A model generated the notes under the pieces. It saw nothing but the letters and a program-made list of their open reading frames with translations, was not told where the DNA came from and made no database searches. Made by a program: the position numbers and the translations under genes. Of a stretch of DNA of 39,234 nucleotides, positions 36,092 through 39,234 are shown one piece after another. This DNA comes from Chrysochromulina tobinii (lineage: Eukaryota; Haptophyta; Prymnesiales; Chrysochromulinaceae), in assembly GCA_001275005.1 (NCBI GenBank), contig JWZX01002561.1:1-39234 (forward strand). Direction: 5' to 3'. The number at the start of each line of letters is the position of its first letter. Position 1 is the first letter of the stretch.

Positions 36092-37242
36092 GCAGCACGG
36101 GCGGCGATGGCGCGCGGAGGCGCAGCGGCGACTGGCCCTCGGTGTGAATCTTCTGACAGTCTCACGTTTTCGCGTCCGACACATCGCCACATCTGAGAGT
36201 TTGTTAGACTCTCCCTCTCGCCCCAGGACTCTCCCGACAGCAGCGGCCACGTTCCAGCTTCCACCTCGTGATCGTGTTTAAATGCACGTCACGTTACATA
36301 GTACGGTAGAGAATTTTCATTCTCGGAGCTTTCTAACAGCTCTTTACTCGTAAATTACGTTAGTATCCGCACACGACCGTTCGCACGAATTCAAATTTCA
36401 ATGGGAATCCTGCCACTTCTGTGTACGCGGTTATGGCTTATGCGCTTCCTTACTTTTACTGGAGGGGGCACTCGCCCATGCACTCGCCACGCATTATTGG
36501 AGAGGCTTCGTTGCCACCGACGTCCGGCACAGCACTTGAGTATGGACTATGGATATTGGAGGGGCTTGCCCCGTCGCACTAATGTATCAGTGGTATGGAG
36601 ACAGGCTTGCCACACGTCGCACTATGGATTGGCGAGGGGCTCCTTGCCACGTCGCACTACAGTACATGTATGGAGATTGGAGGGGCTTGCCACGTCGCAC
36701 TACAGGTCTACAGCCGGAGGAACGCTCCCTAATTAGGAACGCTCCCTGCCCTCCCCCCACCACCCAACCGGCCGTTACCGCTATGACCCTTCCAGTTGGC
36801 CAGATTCGAGGAGATTCATCCGAGGAGACCATTCCAGCTGTGACCCTTCCAGCTGGCCAGATTCGAGGAGATTCATTCGAGGAGAATCGAGGGGCCCTGA
36901 TGGTGGAGCTTGCACAGCTGTGCACAGCACCCCATCTTGAATTCTTAATCTCCTCCTTAGATTGGGTCAGCAGGGCACCGCGTCGGGCCCCTCGCATTAC
37001 GGCACCCACATCTTGTCTGCGCCCTGCGGCGTACCCACCGGGCAATGGCCGCAAAAGAAGTCCTACCCCTGCCGCGGCGGCGCGGCTTCGTCAAAATGTT
37101 TCTACGCCATTGGGGCGACTAGGCAGCAGCCACCTCAGCTGCCTCCGTTGCTGGGAGCGTTGCCATAGCGGCCGACGCCCTGGGCAGCGTCGTGTTGGGC
37201 AGCGGCGGTTTCGAGGGCAGCGGCGAAGGCAGCGGCGTGGGG
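36092..37242. other. Intergenic, no gene seen, two repeat clusters
   Basis: Lower GC to ~36400. From ~36540 to 36715 a degenerate unit (GGGGCTTGCC followed by ACGTCGCACTA) repeats about four times. At 36783-36890 a ~57-bp unit (GACCCTTCCAGTTGGCCAGA then TTCGAGGAGATTCAT) occurs twice. A 255-codon plus-strand frame here is low-complexity and discontinuous with any family. The region holds the 3' flank of the minus-strand channel. Confidence 0.45.
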
Positions 37243-39234
37243 TCACGCGCCCCCTCCCCCCGCTTCGGTCGCCTGCTCGCCGGCCGGACCCTCGGCTGCA
37301 TTCTCAGCATCGATGAACTCAGATAGATCGAACTCCGCGCTCGAGGAGATGTGCTCGGACTCTCGCGACTCCCCGATTCTTATGTTGGTCTCCGCTCCCT
37401 GCCCCCGTGCAGGGCGCGACTCCCCGCCAGTGACCCCGCCAGTGGCAGGTCGAGCTGGCAAAGGAGACAGCACATACAGAGTCTCCCTGCCAGTGACATG
37501 CGAGTCGACAGCAGGCGCCGCTCGCATGATCGACCCCACCCCCACCCCTACCTCACCAATCGCCCCCACCCCCGCAGGTATTCCAAACGCCACCTCGCCG
37601 TCGAGGGTTGAGCCGGCGCTGGGAAGAGCTGGCGACCCGGCGGTTGCACTAGCACCGCCGACGAGGCCGGTGCTCGATGTGCCCTGCAGATGCCGATACA
37701 GGCGCTCCATGTCCGCACTGTGCTGCTTCTGCATGCTGATAATGTCCGCACTGTGCTGCTTCTGCATCAGGATGAGCTTCTGGTTGAGTTCGTCCATCGC
37801 GTGCATCAACTGCGTGTGCTTGTCATCTTCGAGAGGGGCATCGCCAGTATCCTTCCACTGCGCCTGTGGCATCTGATTCGCCGTCAAGACCGTCCTCCGG
37901 CTCTCTTCGCCACGTTCCTCCTCCATCACCTTTTCCTTCTCCTTCTCCAGTCGCTTCAGCTCACGCTTGCTCTTCGGGGCGGCGTCGTCGCCGTCGCGTC
38001 TGATCGCAACTTGAATGTCGGCGCGATCCTTGTCCATACGTCCGAAGAACGACTTCGAAACTGTGGCCACGTTGGAGGCGTGGTTGAAAAGGTCGCCTGC
38101 GTGCGTGCACTGGCAGCGCGCGGCTTCAACGACGTGCCGACGAAGCGCGAGCTTGATCATCATCAGCCGCAGCCGTGCCTTGGAGGCGGGGAACAGACCG
38201 ATCACCTGCATGAGCGTGTCACGGTTGAGCGTCATCGTGTCCACGTACGAGATCGCGCGCGCGTGCTTCTTCGAGAAGTAACGAGGCTCGGACAGGATGA
38301 CGTCATCCCCCCAGACTGCGCCGCTGCGCAAGATCGCGCTCCCGTAAAGCACCATCCCACGGGCAACCACGTACAGGTTTTGGAGCGGCGCGATCTCGCT
38401 CGGGGCGAACGTGAGCACCGACGTCTCGCGCGCCAGCCGCGCCAAGCACGCGGGCTCGAGGTTTTGGAAGAACCAGACCTTCTGGAGCCAAGGCCGGTTC
38501 ACGTAGAGGAGGATCTCGCACTGGAGGCCGGCCGACAAGCACGAGATGACACCCTCGTTGTACTTGGACAGCTGTGAGGGCTGCTGCTGGTACATGTACT
38601 CGCGGATCCGGCGTGCCATCTCTTTGGGCAGCTGGTGCGCGTTCGCGTGCCGGTTGAGCGAGTCGAGCAACTGCTTGAAGTGCGTCATGCCCGGCTCACC
38701 GTTGGTTGCCATGTCGCAGAAGAGGGCAAGCAGGTACGTCCAGAGCAACGCCCCTAAAAGCATCAAGACTAGCACGAGCATCGTCTCGGCCTCCGAAGAC
38801 TCACTCGGGTAGAAGTCGGTGCCGCCCGTGCCCGTGATGATCATGACGGACCACATGAACGACGCAAGGTAGAGAACAGGGGTGCTCACATAGCAAGCAT
38901 CGTCCTTGCAGTAGCCATAATTGCCGAGCCACGTGTCCTGCTTGTTCGAGTGCATCGCCGTAGAGATGCCGAGGATGCTCGCGTATAGGTGGGCGCCGAC
39001 CAGGAGCAACGTCACGCAGGTGAGCACCGTCAACTGGGCTGAGGAGAGGGTGATCTTGGAAAGCAAGCGCTTGTATATACGCGAGGCGCGCACAAGGCGC
39101 ACGAGCTTGGTCAAGCGAACCACGCGCAGGGCGCGAAGCGCCGAGGGGTCAGGCGCATCGTCTCCCATCTCGCCCGTCGCGGTCGCAATGTCAAAGTACG
39201 CGGGCACGAAGAGCGTGGCGGCGTCGAGCAGGAA
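37243..39234 (-). CDS. Second voltage-gated channel, paralogue of the one at 29705, partial at the window edge
   Basis: The reading frame enters from the right edge within S3 (FLLDAATLFVPAYF) and runs to the stop at 37243, giving ~663 visible residues. S4, pore and CNBD match the first channel almost exactly, including the TGTGGTD filter. Differences include a two-residue deletion before the pore (LGNYGYC for LGDAKYGYC) and a divergent tail: a duplicated HSAD coiled-coil unit, a Gly/Val-rich GVGAIGEVGVGVG, and an acidic end. Only the 5' third is missing, by truncation at the window. It is convergent with its paralogue, with two unrelated genes between. Confidence 0.88.
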   Translation of the reverse strand, partial: FLLDAATLFVPAYFDIATATGEMGDDAPDPSALRALRVVRLTKLVRLVRASRIYKRLLSKITLSSAQLTVLTCVTLLLVGAHLYASILGISTAMHSNKQDTWLGNYGYCKDDACYVSTPVLYLASFMWSVMIITGTGGTDFYPSESSEAETMLVLVLMLLGALLWTYLLALFCDMATNGEPGMTHFKQLLDSLNRHANAHQLPKEMARRIREYMYQQQPSQLSKYNEGVISCLSAGLQCEILLYVNRPWLQKVWFFQNLEPACLARLARETSVLTFAPSEIAPLQNLYVVARGMVLYGSAILRSGAVWGDDVILSEPRYFSKKHARAISYVDTMTLNRDTLMQVIGLFPASKARLRLMMIKLALRRHVVEAARCQCTHAGDLFNHASNVATVSKSFFGRMDKDRADIQVAIRRDGDDAAPKSKRELKRLEKEKEKVMEEERGEESRRTVLTANQMPQAQWKDTGDAPLEDDKHTQLMHAMDELNQKLILMQKQHSADIISMQKQHSADMERLYRHLQGTSSTGLVGGASATAGSPALPSAGSTLDGEVAFGIPAGVGAIGEVGVGVGSIMRAAPAVDSHVTGRETLYVLSPLPARPATGGVTGGESRPARGQGAETNIRIGESRESEHISSSAEFDLSEFIDAENAAEGPAGEQATEAGGGGA
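37690..39234 (-). repeat. Right arm of the inverted channel duplication
   Basis: This is the reverse complement match of 30218-31745. Almost all of the membrane and CNBD region is nearly identical in nucleotides, and the arm is cut by the window end. Similarity is lost in the C-terminal tail at about 37690. Confidence 0.9.

Noticed and set aside
36549-37316. 255-codon plus-strand frame
   Set aside because: Runs through two unrelated repeat clusters and into antisense of the channel tail; low complexity with no motif.

Overview
The window is nuclear DNA from a GC-rich unicellular eukaryote with spliceosomal introns, probably a microalga with a secondary plastid. A haptophyte or a similar lineage is my best guess, but this is not proven. 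The support is eukaryote-only families (USP deubiquitinase with DUSP modules, class II HDAC, nucleotide-sugar transporter, EAG/HCN-like channel, PH/WH2 protein), two plastid-type candidates (DUF1997-like and Tic22-like), very GC-rich third codon positions, long Ala/Pro/Gly runs, and compact genes. There are no rRNA, tRNA, CRISPR or bacterial operon features.

Layout, left to right: a ~221-bp duplicated segment; an SDR oxidoreductase (-) divergent from a five-exon PH/coiled-coil/WH2 protein (+); an SLC35A-type transporter (-); an unknown small protein (-) divergent from a coiled-coil protein (+); an unknown membrane protein (+); a Rab-like GTPase (-) with an apparent frameshift; an iduronate-2-sulfatase-like gene (-) divergent from an eight-exon USP48-like deubiquitinase (+); a DUF1997-like protein (-) divergent from a secreted glycosyltransferase/propeller-like protein (+); a deacetylase/2OG-oxygenase fusion (+); a ShKT membrane protein (-) divergent from a four-exon HDAC (+); an ion channel (+); a GH130-like beta-propeller protein (+) and a Tic22-like protein (+); and a second, nearly identical channel gene (-) that runs off the right edge. 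The two channel genes form a large inverted repeat around the two genes between them.

The most striking feature is in the introns. Most of them carry a second copy of the exon sequence that borders them. At least five introns in two genes share a 23-bp core with a TGCTAAC/TGCTCAC branch-site-like motif, a pyrimidine tract and AG. Each of these begins with a copy of the start of the next exon, and that exon always begins with GT. The element therefore appears to supply branch site and acceptor while a duplicated target supplies the donor. In two further introns (sulfatase; PH gene intron 1) the geometry is reversed: the duplicated exon end supplies the acceptor AG. Other introns are built from GATTGC-type arrays, always in the sense orientation, with CTRAY branch-site-like pentamers. 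This looks like an active or recent intron-gain (introner-like) system plus tandem duplication of exon/intron junctions.

The gene functions do not form one pathway. Loose themes are glycan handling (sulfatase, transporter, deacetylase fusion, GH130-like, glycosyltransferase-like), signalling and the cytoskeleton (PH/WH2, Rab-like, channels), and protein/chromatin regulation (USP, HDAC). Exon coordinates were set by hand from reading frame, splice dinucleotides and family motifs, without transcript data.
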